Part shown: positions 9,365-16,708 of the stretch, one piece after another
Numbering within the stretch: the first letter of the stretch is position 1
Layout: every line of letters begins with the position of its first letter
Program-made: the position numbers and the translations under genes
NCBI RefSeq assembly: GCF_001037495.1
Contig: NZ_KQ089822.1
Span: forward strand, 2,046,001-2,110,000
Reading direction: 5' to 3'
DNA: 64,000 bases
From: Citrobacter sp. MGH106
GTDB taxonomy: Bacteria; Pseudomonadota; Gammaproteobacteria; Enterobacterales; Enterobacteriaceae
The notes under the pieces: model-generated
The model's input: only the letters and a program-made list of their open reading frames with translations
Told to the model about the DNA's origin: nothing
Databases searched by the model: none

Positions 9365-9392
9365 TTGAACCTCAGGCGTTGTTCACTATAGT
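9365..9392 (+). promoter_or_regulatory. Predicted promoter of the XRE-cupin regulator gene
   Basis: A sigma-70-like promoter can be read as -35 TTGAAC (9365-9370), a 16-bp spacer and -10 TATAGT (9387-9392). The expected start is near 9399-9401, at the ATG itself, so the mRNA would be leaderless or nearly so. Consistently, no Shine-Dalgarno sequence precedes 9401. This is a prediction from sequence only. Confidence 0.5.
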
Positions 9393-9411
9393 ATTACGAT
9401 ATGAATACTAT
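9388..9411. promoter_or_regulatory. Perfect 8-bp inverted repeat over -10 and start codon (candidate operator)
   Basis: Arms ATAGTATT (9388-9395) and AATACTAT (9404-9411) are perfect inverse complements separated by 8 bp. They straddle the -10 element, the predicted transcription start and the ATG of the XRE-family gene. This is the expected place for an autorepression site, and it would also be close enough to influence mnaT. That the XRE protein binds here is inference. Confidence 0.55.
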
Positions 9412-9976
9412 TGAAGACAGTATAAATCAACGGATCAGTGCAAGAATTCGCGTTGAGCGGGAATCTCGCGGCTGGTCGCTGACCGAGCTTGCTGAGCGCG
9501 CAGGCGTGTCGCGGGCGATGATCCATAAAATTGAGCGTGGCGAAAGCAGTCCAACAGCAACGCTGCTGGGACGACTGTCCGGCGCTTTTGGCATCAGCAT
9601 GTCTACGCTGATTGCACGTGCTGAAATGCAGGAGGGGAAACTACTGCGTTTCGCCGATCAGCCTGTCTGGCACGATCCGCAAAGCCACTATTTGCGCCGC
9701 CATGTCTCCCCGCGAAGCGATCTGCCCATTGATCTGGTGCAGATTGAATTGCCCGCCGGCAGTGATATCCCGATGCCAGCCTCTTCCTATGTGCAGGCCA
9801 GACAGCTTATCTGGTTGCAGCAGGGGGAGTTAGTGTTTGTGGAAGGAGACACGAGACATGAAATGAAAACGGGTGATTGCCTGGAACTCGGTCCACCGAA
9901 TGACTGCCGCTTTATCAATGAAACCTCGCAATCCTGCGTTTACCTGGTTGTTCGGTTAAACCATGCAGGCAATTAA
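9401..9976 (+). CDS. XRE-family regulator with C-terminal cupin sensor
   Basis: The protein has 191 residues. Residues 12-70 form a helix-turn-helix of the XRE/Cro type (RGWSLTELAERAGVSRAMIHKIERGESSPT), and about 110-188 form a cupin-2 domain (IWLQQGELVFVEGDTRHEMKTGDCLELGP) that normally binds a small ligand. This HTH-cupin layout is shared with E. coli YdcN, PuuR and SutR, but I do not recognise this one as any of them. It is divergent from mnaT-ydcZ and 69 bp upstream of curA in the same direction, so either set is a plausible target. No ribosome-binding site is visible. A role in sensing an amino-acid derivative is a guess from the MnaT linkage. Confidence 0.88.
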   Translation: MNTIEDSINQRISARIRVERESRGWSLTELAERAGVSRAMIHKIERGESSPTATLLGRLSGAFGISMSTLIARAEMQEGKLLRFADQPVWHDPQSHYLRRHVSPRSDLPIDLVQIELPAGSDIPMPASSYVQARQLIWLQQGELVFVEGDTRHEMKTGDCLELGPPNDCRFINETSQSCVYLVVRLNHAGN

Positions 9977-10045
9977 TGTGAAAGCATCTCCACCGGAGGG
10001 GAACTACTATTGATGGATTCATGCCAAAAGCTGAGGAGAACATCA

Positions 10046-11080
10046 ATGGGTCAACAAATGCAACGCAATCGCCGCTGGGTACTGGCTTCACGTCCGCATG
10101 GTGCGCCAGTACCGGGTAATTTCCGGCTTGAAGAGGATACCGTAGCGACTCCTGGTGCAGGGCAAGTTTTACTGCGCAACGTTTTTCTGTCTCTTGATCC
10201 CTACATGCGTGGCCGCATGAGCGAGGAACCGTCGTACTCTCCTCCGGTTGAAATTGGTGCAGTCATGGTAGGAGGCACCGTAAGCCGGGTGGTCACATCG
10301 AATCATCCTGACTATAAAACGGGGGAATGGGTCCTGAGCTACAGCGGTTGGCAGGACTTCGATATTTCCGATGGCAGTGGACTGGTAAAATTAGGCGACA
10401 ACCCTGAACATCCTTCATGGGCGCTGGGCCTGCTCGGCATGCCGGGATTTACGGCATATATGGGCCTGCTCGATATCGGACAGCCTAAAGCCGGAGAAAC
10501 GCTGGTGGTTGCGGCGGCAACCGGACCTGTTGGCGCAACCGTTGGGCAAATCGGTAAGCTCAAAGGATGTCGGGTAGTGGGTGTCGCTGGCGGAGCGGAG
10601 AAATGTCGCCATGCGACAGAAGTCCTCGGGTTTGATATTTGTCTCGATCACCATGCGCAGGATTTCGCAAAACAGCTGGCGCAGGCTTGTCCGCAGGGGA
10701 TCGACATTTATTATGAAAACGTGGGTGGCAAAGTTTTTGACGCAGTTCTGCCGTTACTCAATACCTCAGCGCGAATCCCTGTTTGTGGCCTGATCAGTGG
10801 GTATAACGCGACGGCGTTACCGACTGGTCCTGACAGGTTACCGCTGTTGATGGCAACAATATTGAAAAAACGTATTCGGATGCAGGGTTTTATCATTAGT
10901 CAGGATTATGGCCATCGTATTCATGAATTTCAGCAAGAGATGGGGCGGTGGGTTAAAGAAGGCAAGATCCAGTATCGTGAACAAATAACCGACGGTCTGG
11001 AAAATGCGCCGGAAACGTTTATTGGCCTGCTCACAGGGAAAAACTTTGGCAAAGTCGTAATTCGCCTTGCTGATGAATGA
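10046..11080 (+). CDS. curA: NADPH-dependent curcumin/dihydrocurcumin reductase CurA
   Basis: This 344-residue MDR-superfamily oxidoreductase is almost co-linear with E. coli CurA (345 residues), which uses NADPH to reduce the enone double bonds of curcumin to tetrahydrocurcumin. The nucleotide-binding loop is AATGPVGATVGQIGK, and the strong family block YYENVGGKVFDAVLPLLN is present. There is no zinc-binding site, as expected for this subgroup. The start MGQQMQRNRRW at 10046 matches E. coli and has a GAGGAG site 7 bp upstream; an ATG at 10010 would add 12 unsupported residues. In E. coli mcbR follows, but here the next DNA is an AT-rich islet. Confidence 0.93.
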   Translation: MGQQMQRNRRWVLASRPHGAPVPGNFRLEEDTVATPGAGQVLLRNVFLSLDPYMRGRMSEEPSYSPPVEIGAVMVGGTVSRVVTSNHPDYKTGEWVLSYSGWQDFDISDGSGLVKLGDNPEHPSWALGLLGMPGFTAYMGLLDIGQPKAGETLVVAAATGPVGATVGQIGKLKGCRVVGVAGGAEKCRHATEVLGFDICLDHHAQDFAKQLAQACPQGIDIYYENVGGKVFDAVLPLLNTSARIPVCGLISGYNATALPTGPDRLPLLMATILKKRIRMQGFIISQDYGHRIHEFQQEMGRWVKEGKIQYREQITDGLENAPETFIGLLTGKNFGKVVIRLADE

Positions 11081-11098
11081 TACTTAAGGTAGGTGATT

Positions 11099-11152
11099 GG
11101 GCGCCTACGGCATTGAAAATATTGCCTCTGCTGGAACGAGTTATAGGCGCCC
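11099..11152. repeat. 9-bp inverted repeat downstream of curA
   Basis: GGGCGCCTA (11099-11107) is repeated in inverse orientation as TAGGCGCCC (11144-11152), with 36 bp between. It sits between the curA stop codon and the start of the AT-rich DNA. It could be a long hairpin at the curA mRNA 3' end or the scar of an element. A further short stem, CCAGC/GCTGG, lies near 11158-11175. No T-tract follows. Confidence 0.4.
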
Positions 11153-11234
11153 TAAATCCAGCCTCTCGTGCTGGCTATATTTTCAGGTATAATGCCCCTG
11201 TTTCTGCGTACTTAACTAGGGGTATCCTGGATGT

Positions 11235-12647
11235 TTATAACTCTCTATTCGATAATACTCCTGCAGAATAGAGTTTTTCCCGAAATTTTATAGCTCCATT
11301 AATATTTAAATGATGGCCATCAGTAAACTCCGTGTAGTTAAAGTCTTTATCGGCAGAAAAATCAAAGATATGAAAATGTTTTGACTCTATGGAAGATAAA
11401 AAACGTTTGCATTCGTTTTTTATCTGTTCATCAAGATTTTCTATATAGGCTACTGATACGGGAGGTATTATCATGTAAACATGATTTTTATTATTTTCTG
11501 CTGCATTTTTAATATCCATGATTCTTTCACAGTTTAACTTGAAAGAGTCTGCATGTTTTTTGTATTTATTATGTTGTGCAACAATACCGAGTCCGTCAAG
11601 ATAGTGTTTATCTGCATTTAGAAATTTTTCAGTGTTTATATCACGTTGCATTGTTGATAGTTTTTCTGCAATACTTTCTGTACTATGACAAGAACATTCA
11701 CTAATGTTCCTTTGATTAATGTAGATACTCTCAATGAAAACATCTATAGATTCCGTGTTGAATTTATGCATTAATGTATCATTTGAGTCATTTATTTCTG
11801 TTTTTTTAATTGAGTTATAGTGTCGATCATTGAATTTATTCATGCTTTCTTTTGCATATGTATAGACAATTGATTTCCCTTTACTAATTTCCTTGTAAAG
11901 ATCATAGAATCCAAAGCATAATATTGTTTTGTTTATAGGGTTGATGGTGTTTGTTTTAAAGTAAAGATCGTGTGCGTTTGTTATATCCAGACCTGGAATA
12001 GAAAGGCTTGTCGAATGTATTGAATTTATATCTGTTAATGCATGGAAGGCATATGATGAACCGAAAATGACAGTGTTAAATTTTTGATCTATAAATCTAT
12101 TGTATTGATGTGAAAGGAAATCATACCAGATGGACAACTCTCTTGGTTTTATTGCGTTTTCATGTAAATGACAGGAAAAAGGTTTTCCAATCCCGCCTTT
12201 TAAAAAAACAGTACTTCCTGAATAATCATATGCAAAAATTGATAACTTACTCTCTGATAATTCTTTTTTGATAACATTCTTATCAAAAGAATATGTTTTT
12301 ATATCATGGAATATAAAGTTTGCATTTTTTTTGCTTATCTTTTTCTTAAATTCAACGAAACTTTCTTGTTCACCTAAAAAGTAAATATCCATGATTGTAT
12401 TGTCTAAAATAGAAACATATAAATCATAGCAAATGATGTAAAATGATTTTATATTTTCACGTTTAAAATCTTCACACAGATAGAATAGCTCATCAATAAA
12501 TCTTATGGTTTCAGGTGTGCCAGTGAAATATTTTGAGTTAGTTAATACATATTCTTTTAAAATCATGACATCGAGGTCGGTTTTATTTTTATAGAGTTTT
12601 AATATTAAAGTTCGCAAACAAAGAAGGAAATTAACATGGTCGTTCAT
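11235..12647 (-). CDS. SGNH-hydrolase-like protein of unknown role, horizontally acquired
   Basis: This 470-residue protein is encoded by DNA visibly far richer in A and T than its neighbours, with many ATA and AGA codons, which indicates transfer. I do not recognise the gene. Two features resemble SGNH/GDSL esterases and O-acyltransferases: VIFGSSYAFHAL near residue 195, with GSS as candidate nucleophile block, and TDGHHLNINGAIKF near the C-terminus, which gives the D-x-x-H of block V. ILCFGFYDL, about 60 residues after the GSS block, could be block III. There is no signal peptide or membrane segment. A modest AAGG site precedes the ATG. It stands alone where E. coli has mcbR and yncD. Carbohydrate or envelope modification is only a family-based guess. 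Confidence 0.7.
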   Translation of the reverse strand: MNDHVNFLLCLRTLILKLYKNKTDLDVMILKEYVLTNSKYFTGTPETIRFIDELFYLCEDFKRENIKSFYIICYDLYVSILDNTIMDIYFLGEQESFVEFKKKISKKNANFIFHDIKTYSFDKNVIKKELSESKLSIFAYDYSGSTVFLKGGIGKPFSCHLHENAIKPRELSIWYDFLSHQYNRFIDQKFNTVIFGSSYAFHALTDINSIHSTSLSIPGLDITNAHDLYFKTNTINPINKTILCFGFYDLYKEISKGKSIVYTYAKESMNKFNDRHYNSIKKTEINDSNDTLMHKFNTESIDVFIESIYINQRNISECSCHSTESIAEKLSTMQRDINTEKFLNADKHYLDGLGIVAQHNKYKKHADSFKLNCERIMDIKNAAENNKNHVYMIIPPVSVAYIENLDEQIKNECKRFLSSIESKHFHIFDFSADKDFNYTEFTDGHHLNINGAIKFREKLYSAGVLSNREL

Positions 12648-13391
12648 ATTGTAGCCTTTTATGTTAAAATTTTTACATTAATGTTGTTATGGTAGTGTCG
12701 GATTTGTCGATGAATATATAATGCGGTAAAAAACAAAAATTCTTAAATTTTATAGTGATTTCAATTTTAGAACAGGTGTTCATCATGATGATGAGCTTCA
12801 TTTCATGAGCTAATTGCTTACAGTAACAGCATTCCATATTCGTCTTACACATCTCATTAACTGTGATTGTATAAATTTTGTTTCACTTTCAACATTCGGC
12901 TTACAGATGCGGCGAAACTAAAGAAAATCAGTAAAGATGGCTGTATTTAATACATTGATTTTTCGACGAGATTTGCTGAGAACTCATCGTATTATCTGTG
13001 CAAGATAACAATATTAAAAATATCGAGATCGATTTTGCGCGCCCGTCAAAATCAGCGTGATACGCGCTTGAGAACAAAAGCCGACAGGATTTAACACTGG
13101 GTCGTATGCGTCGTGTACAAAATTGCGCTATGCCAGAGATGAATCTCCATTGGTTAGGCCGCCACTGACGAATGAATTGCGCAACGATGATTTTCCGCGC
13201 CAGGAGCCAGAGTTGTAATGGAGGCGGCAATGAGCCTCCATTACACGTAGAGAAGCAGTGGATATGAGGTGAACGTCATCATGTATCCTGGCAAATTGTT
13301 CTCTGTTTCATAAAAGCATAACCTGCAATCATTCATGGAGAAATTAAGAAGGTTGTAGCCAAAAAGTGAATTAACACTCCACTTTGAGATA
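12648..13391. other. Long intergenic stretch, no convincing gene
   Basis: About 750 bp between the SGNH-like gene and the yncE promoter carries no ORF I can support. 12650-12900 is AT-rich and continues the islet composition. 12920-13250 returns to near-chromosomal composition and may be decayed coding DNA: short open stretches occur on both strands but are broken by stops and match nothing I recall. It ends in a strong hairpin at 13214-13245. In E. coli the divergently transcribed yncD occupies this position. Confidence 0.5.
13214..13245. repeat. Perfect 12-bp stem-loop upstream of yncE
   Basis: TGTAATGGAGGC (13214-13225) pairs perfectly with GCCTCCATTACA (13234-13245) across an 8-nt loop. 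No T-tract flanks it on either strand, so it is not a typical intrinsic terminator. It could be the end of a decayed gene, a transcriptional roadblock or a protein-binding palindrome. Confidence 0.6.
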
Positions 13392-13410
13392 AATAATGAT
13401 TACTATTCTC
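13392..13410. promoter_or_regulatory. Fur-box-like site upstream of yncE
   Basis: The 19 bases AATAATGATTACTATTCTC match the Fur consensus GATAATGATAATCATTATC at 14 of 19 positions by hand alignment. The site lies about 85-100 bp upstream of the yncE start. yncE, and the TonB receptor gene yncD beside it in E. coli, are known as iron-responsive, so Fur repression is plausible. Binding has not been tested here. Confidence 0.55.
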
Positions 13411-13493
13411 ATTCTTAAGAAGAGCAAGACCATGATTTTGCTCATTGAGGCTATGTGAAGCAGTAACATACGAATTTATCAAAGGGAGTCGTC

Positions 13494-14555
13494 ATGTCTT
13501 TACGTCATCTGTTTTCACCGCGTCTGCGTGGTTCTTTACTGTTAGGTTCACTGCTCGTTGCATCGTCATTTAGCACGCAGGCTGCGGAAGAACTGCTGCG
13601 CAAAGCCGTGGGCAAAGGCGCCTACGAAATGGCGTACAGCCAGCAAGAAAATGCGCTGTGGGTTGCCACATCGCAGAGCCGCAAGCTGGATAAGGGCGGG
13701 GTGGTTTATCGTCTTGATCCGGTCACGCTTGAAGTGACCCAGGTTATTCATAACGATCTCAAACCGTTCGGTGCCACGATCAACAATGCCACTCAGACAT
13801 TATGGTTTGGTAACACCGTCAACAGCGCGGTAACGGCGCTGGACGCCAAAACTGGCGACGTGAAAGGGCGTCTGGTGCTGGACGATCGTAAACGTTCTGA
13901 AGATGTCCGTCCGCTGCAGCCTCGTGAACTGGTCGCTGATGATGCTACCAACACGGTGTACATTAGCGGAATAGGCAAAGAGAGCGCTATCTGGGTTGTG
14001 GACGGTGAAACGATCAAACTGAAAACCACAATTCAGAACACTGGTAAAATGAGCACCGGTCTGGCTATCGACAGTAAGGCCAAACGCTTGTACACCACCA
14101 ATGCCGATGGCGAGTTTATTACCATCGATACGGCAGATAACAAAATTCTCAGCCGTAAAAAGCTGCTTGATGACGGGAAAGAGCACTTCTTCATCAACCT
14201 GAGCCTGGATACGGCGGGTAACCGCGCGTTTATCACCGATTCTAAAGCGGCAGAAGTTTTGGTTATCGACACCCGTAACGGCAACGTGCTGGCTAAAGTT
14301 GCCGCGCCGGAATCTCTGGCCGTACTGTTCAACCCGGCGCGTAACGAAGTCTACGTGACGCACCGTCAGGCAGGTAAAGTTAGTGTGATTGACGCGAAAA
14401 GCTACAAAGTCGTCAAAACATTCGATACCCCAACCTTCCCGAACAGCCTGGCGCTTTCAGGTGATGGCAAAACCTTGTATGTCAGCGTGAAACAGAAATC
14501 TTCACGCGAGCAGGAAGCGACTCAGCCGGATGATGTTATTCGCATCGCGCTGTAA
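13494..14555 (+). CDS. yncE: YncE, secreted seven-bladed beta-propeller protein
   Basis: The protein has 353 residues, the same length as E. coli YncE and very similar throughout. Residues 1-30 are a signal peptide ending STQA before AEELLRKAVG, so it is periplasmic. The rest is a chain of YVTN-type propeller repeats, for example KRLYTTNADGEFITIDT, NEVYVTHRQAGKVSVIDA and KTLYVSVKQKS. The E. coli protein is induced by iron starvation and binds single-stranded DNA in vitro; its physiological role is unsettled. A GGGAG site precedes the ATG and a Fur-like site lies upstream. The usual divergent partner yncD is not next to it here. Confidence 0.95.
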   Translation: MSLRHLFSPRLRGSLLLGSLLVASSFSTQAAEELLRKAVGKGAYEMAYSQQENALWVATSQSRKLDKGGVVYRLDPVTLEVTQVIHNDLKPFGATINNATQTLWFGNTVNSAVTALDAKTGDVKGRLVLDDRKRSEDVRPLQPRELVADDATNTVYISGIGKESAIWVVDGETIKLKTTIQNTGKMSTGLAIDSKAKRLYTTNADGEFITIDTADNKILSRKKLLDDGKEHFFINLSLDTAGNRAFITDSKAAEVLVIDTRNGNVLAKVAAPESLAVLFNPARNEVYVTHRQAGKVSVIDAKSYKVVKTFDTPTFPNSLALSGDGKTLYVSVKQKSSREQEATQPDDVIRIAL

Positions 14556-14561
14556 TTGCCC

Positions 14562-14579
14562 GGAGGGGGAAACCCCTCC
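14562..14579 (+). terminator. Hairpin downstream of yncE
   Basis: GGAGGGG (14562-14568) and CCCCTCC (14573-14579) form a perfect 7-bp stem with a GAAA tetraloop seven bases after the yncE stop codon. It lacks a T-tract, so termination may be weak or the hairpin may protect the 3' end. Confidence 0.5.
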
Positions 14580-14691
14580 AGTCATTTATCCACACCCCAC
14601 GATACGCCTCGTTACACCCCATCTCTGGCCTGACAAACATCAGGGACTTACACTACGTCCTCTACGGCTAACTGAATAACACGGGATTACC

Positions 14692-14913
14692 ATGAAAAAG
14701 CCATTTATCTGCCTTTGTGCGGGTGTGATGTTGTTTACACTGGCGGGCTGTACCACTGATTACGTCATGACGACGAAAAGCGGACAAACCATTGTCACCC
14801 AGGGTAAACCGAAGCTGGATAAAGACACAGGGATGACCAGTTATACCGATCAGGATGGGAACGCGAGGGAAATTAACAGCAATGATGTTGCTCAGTTAAT
14901 TGAAGCTAACTAA
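14692..14913 (+). CDS. Small YgdI/YgdR-family lipoprotein
   Basis: This 73-residue precursor has a lipoprotein signal ending in the lipobox LAGC, with Cys20 as the acylated residue. The mature part (TTDYVMTTKSGQTIVTQGKPKLDKD) is the DUF903/SH3-like fold of the YgdI/YgdR family. It is probably anchored in an envelope membrane, with T-T-D after the cysteine giving no strong inner-membrane retention signal. It is a single gene between yncE and the convergent ansP. Function is unknown for the family. Confidence 0.85.
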   Translation: MKKPFICLCAGVMLFTLAGCTTDYVMTTKSGQTIVTQGKPKLDKDTGMTSYTDQDGNAREINSNDVAQLIEAN

Positions 14914-14920
14914 GCGCCAG

Positions 14921-14953
14921 AAAAAAGGGGAGGCCGGATATCCGATCTCCCCC
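14921..14953 (-). terminator. Rho-independent terminator of ansP
   Basis: On the minus strand a GC-rich stem (outer arms GGGGAG/CTCCCC at 14927-14932 and 14947-14952, inner arms CGGAT/ATCCG) is followed by six T residues (14921-14926 read in reverse). It lies just beyond the ansP stop codon and also close to the end of the convergent lipoprotein gene. Confidence 0.8.
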
Positions 14954-14960
14954 GCAAATG

Positions 14961-16403
14961 TTACGGTGCGGTGCGGTGGATTTCTGCCACGCGCTTACGC
15001 ACGCCAAACCACCCGGCAACCAACAGAATGGCAATCAACGGTAATGACGCGATAGTCCAGGTACCGTTCGGATAATCAAATGCCATCAGCACCAGCACAG
15101 TCAGCAGGAACAAGAGCGTTAACCACGAAGTAAACGGGGCACCTGGCAACTTGAAGCTGACGTCTGCCGCTTTGCCTTCTTTAATCGCCCGACGCAAACG
15201 CATCTGACATACTACGATGAATCCCCATGACGCAATGATGCCCAGCGAGGCGAAGTTAAGCACGATCTCGAAAACCTGCGAAGGTACCAGATAGTTAAGG
15301 AAAACCCCTACGACATACACGACCAGCGTGGCGAGGATCCCGGCCCAGGGCACCTGTTGGCGGCTCATTTTAGCCATAAATTTAGGTGCAGAACCGCCCA
15401 TCGACATCGAACGTAAAATGCGTCCTGTGCAGTACAGTCCGGAATTAAGACTGGAGAGCGCCGCAGTGAGCACCACAATATTCATAATGCTGCCGATATA
15501 CGGCACGCCGAGCTTTGAGAAGAAAGTGACAAACGGGCTTTGACCTGCCTGATAAGCATTCCAGGGCAACAGCAATACCAGCAGGACGACCGAACCAACA
15601 TAGAACAGACCAATTCGCCAGATAACGCTATTAATCGCTTTTGGTACCATTGTTTGCGGATCTTTGCATTCGCCGGCGGCTGTACCCACCAGTTCAATGG
15701 AGGCAAAAGCAAAGACGACGCCCTGCACCAGCACCAGAGCAGGCAACAGACCATGCGGGAAGAAGCCGCCATTGTCGGTGATCAGATGAAAGCCGGTAGT
15801 GTTACCATCCAGAGGTTTTCCGGTACCTAAAAAAACCGTACCGACCACCAGAAAAATGACAATGGCCAATACTTTCACCAGCGCAAACCAGAACTCCATC
15901 TCCGCGAACCATTTTACGCCGATCATGTTCATGGTACCGACGATCGCCAGCGCGCCGAGGGCAAACACCCACTGTGGCACGTCGCCAAAAGCGCCCCAGT
16001 AGTGCATATACAGTGCCACCGCAGTAATATCGACGATCCCGGTCATTGCCCAGTTGATGAAGTACATCCAGCCTGCCACGTAGGCTGCTTTTTCGCCCAG
16101 AAATTCACGAGCGTAGGAGACAAAGCTACCGCTGGAAGGGCGATGCAATACCAGTTCACCGAGTGCGCGAAGGATAAAGAACGAAAAAATGCCGCATACC
16201 AGATAGACCAGCGCCAAAGCGGGACCGGCCATTTGCAAGCGTGCACCCGCCCCTAAAAATAACCCGGTTCCGATGGCGCCACCGATGGCGATCATTTGTA
16301 CCTGCCGGTTGCCCATCGCTTTGTGATACCCCTCTTCGTGAGCATTCAACCAGCGTCGTTTTGCCGCATGTTGTTCCGCGGCTTGCGTGTTGTGTGTGTT
16401 CAT
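14961..16403 (-). CDS. ansP: L-asparagine permease AnsP
   Basis: This 480-residue APC-family amino acid transporter is closely similar to E. coli AnsP, with 12 predicted membrane helices. The family signature near residue 30, IAIGGAIGTGLFLGAG, lies in the unwound first helix that binds substrate. It imports L-asparagine across the inner membrane by proton symport. I placed the start at 16403 (MNTHNTQAAEQHAAKRRW), where AGGAAAAG gives a good ribosome-binding site; an upstream in-frame start at 16451 would add 16 residues of non-family sequence. The C-terminus stops at EIHRTAP, so it lacks the acidic tail of about 20 residues found in the E. coli protein. Confidence 0.94.
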   Translation of the reverse strand: MNTHNTQAAEQHAAKRRWLNAHEEGYHKAMGNRQVQMIAIGGAIGTGLFLGAGARLQMAGPALALVYLVCGIFSFFILRALGELVLHRPSSGSFVSYAREFLGEKAAYVAGWMYFINWAMTGIVDITAVALYMHYWGAFGDVPQWVFALGALAIVGTMNMIGVKWFAEMEFWFALVKVLAIVIFLVVGTVFLGTGKPLDGNTTGFHLITDNGGFFPHGLLPALVLVQGVVFAFASIELVGTAAGECKDPQTMVPKAINSVIWRIGLFYVGSVVLLVLLLPWNAYQAGQSPFVTFFSKLGVPYIGSIMNIVVLTAALSSLNSGLYCTGRILRSMSMGGSAPKFMAKMSRQQVPWAGILATLVVYVVGVFLNYLVPSQVFEIVLNFASLGIIASWGFIVVCQMRLRRAIKEGKAADVSFKLPGAPFTSWLTLLFLLTVLVLMAFDYPNGTWTIASLPLIAILLVAGWFGVRKRVAEIHRTAP

Positions 16404-16661
16404 TACTTTTCCTGTTGGCCTGGTAAATTCACAAAATCCTTTTTGCCGCACCTGCAGCGACCCATACGAAAGTCAGCTCGCGGCGAAAACAGCGTTACCC
16501 TTCATTGTGTTACAGGGAGAAAACTGTCGGCCGAGCATCCTACATTCAATTGATAAGTGACGCAAAGCCTGACCAGCCAGAAAGCGCTTTTTTCTGCGGC
16601 CTGAGTTGACGGGCTGTGGTCTCGATTCAGCAAAATTAAGGGACGGGGACTGTGAGGGGGT

Positions 16662-16700
16662 AAAAAATACGCTCATCGTGATTGTCACCATGATGAGCGT
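16662..16700 (-). terminator. Rho-independent terminator of the chemoreceptor gene
   Basis: Minus-strand arms ACGCTCATC and GATGAGCGT (plus coordinates 16692-16700 and 16669-16677) form a 9-bp stem followed by a T-rich run (16662-16667). It begins eight bases after the chemoreceptor stop codon. Confidence 0.75.
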
Positions 16701-16708
16701 CATACCTT

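Noticed and set aside
11077-11271. 64-codon plus-strand ORF overlapping the curA stop
   Set aside because: It runs from normal into AT-rich DNA, overlaps the 3' end of the SGNH-like gene, and its product resembles nothing I know.
12928-13230. 100-codon minus-strand ORF upstream of yncE
   Set aside because: No ribosome-binding site, low-complexity hydrophobic and basic composition, and no recognised similarity; more likely decayed sequence.
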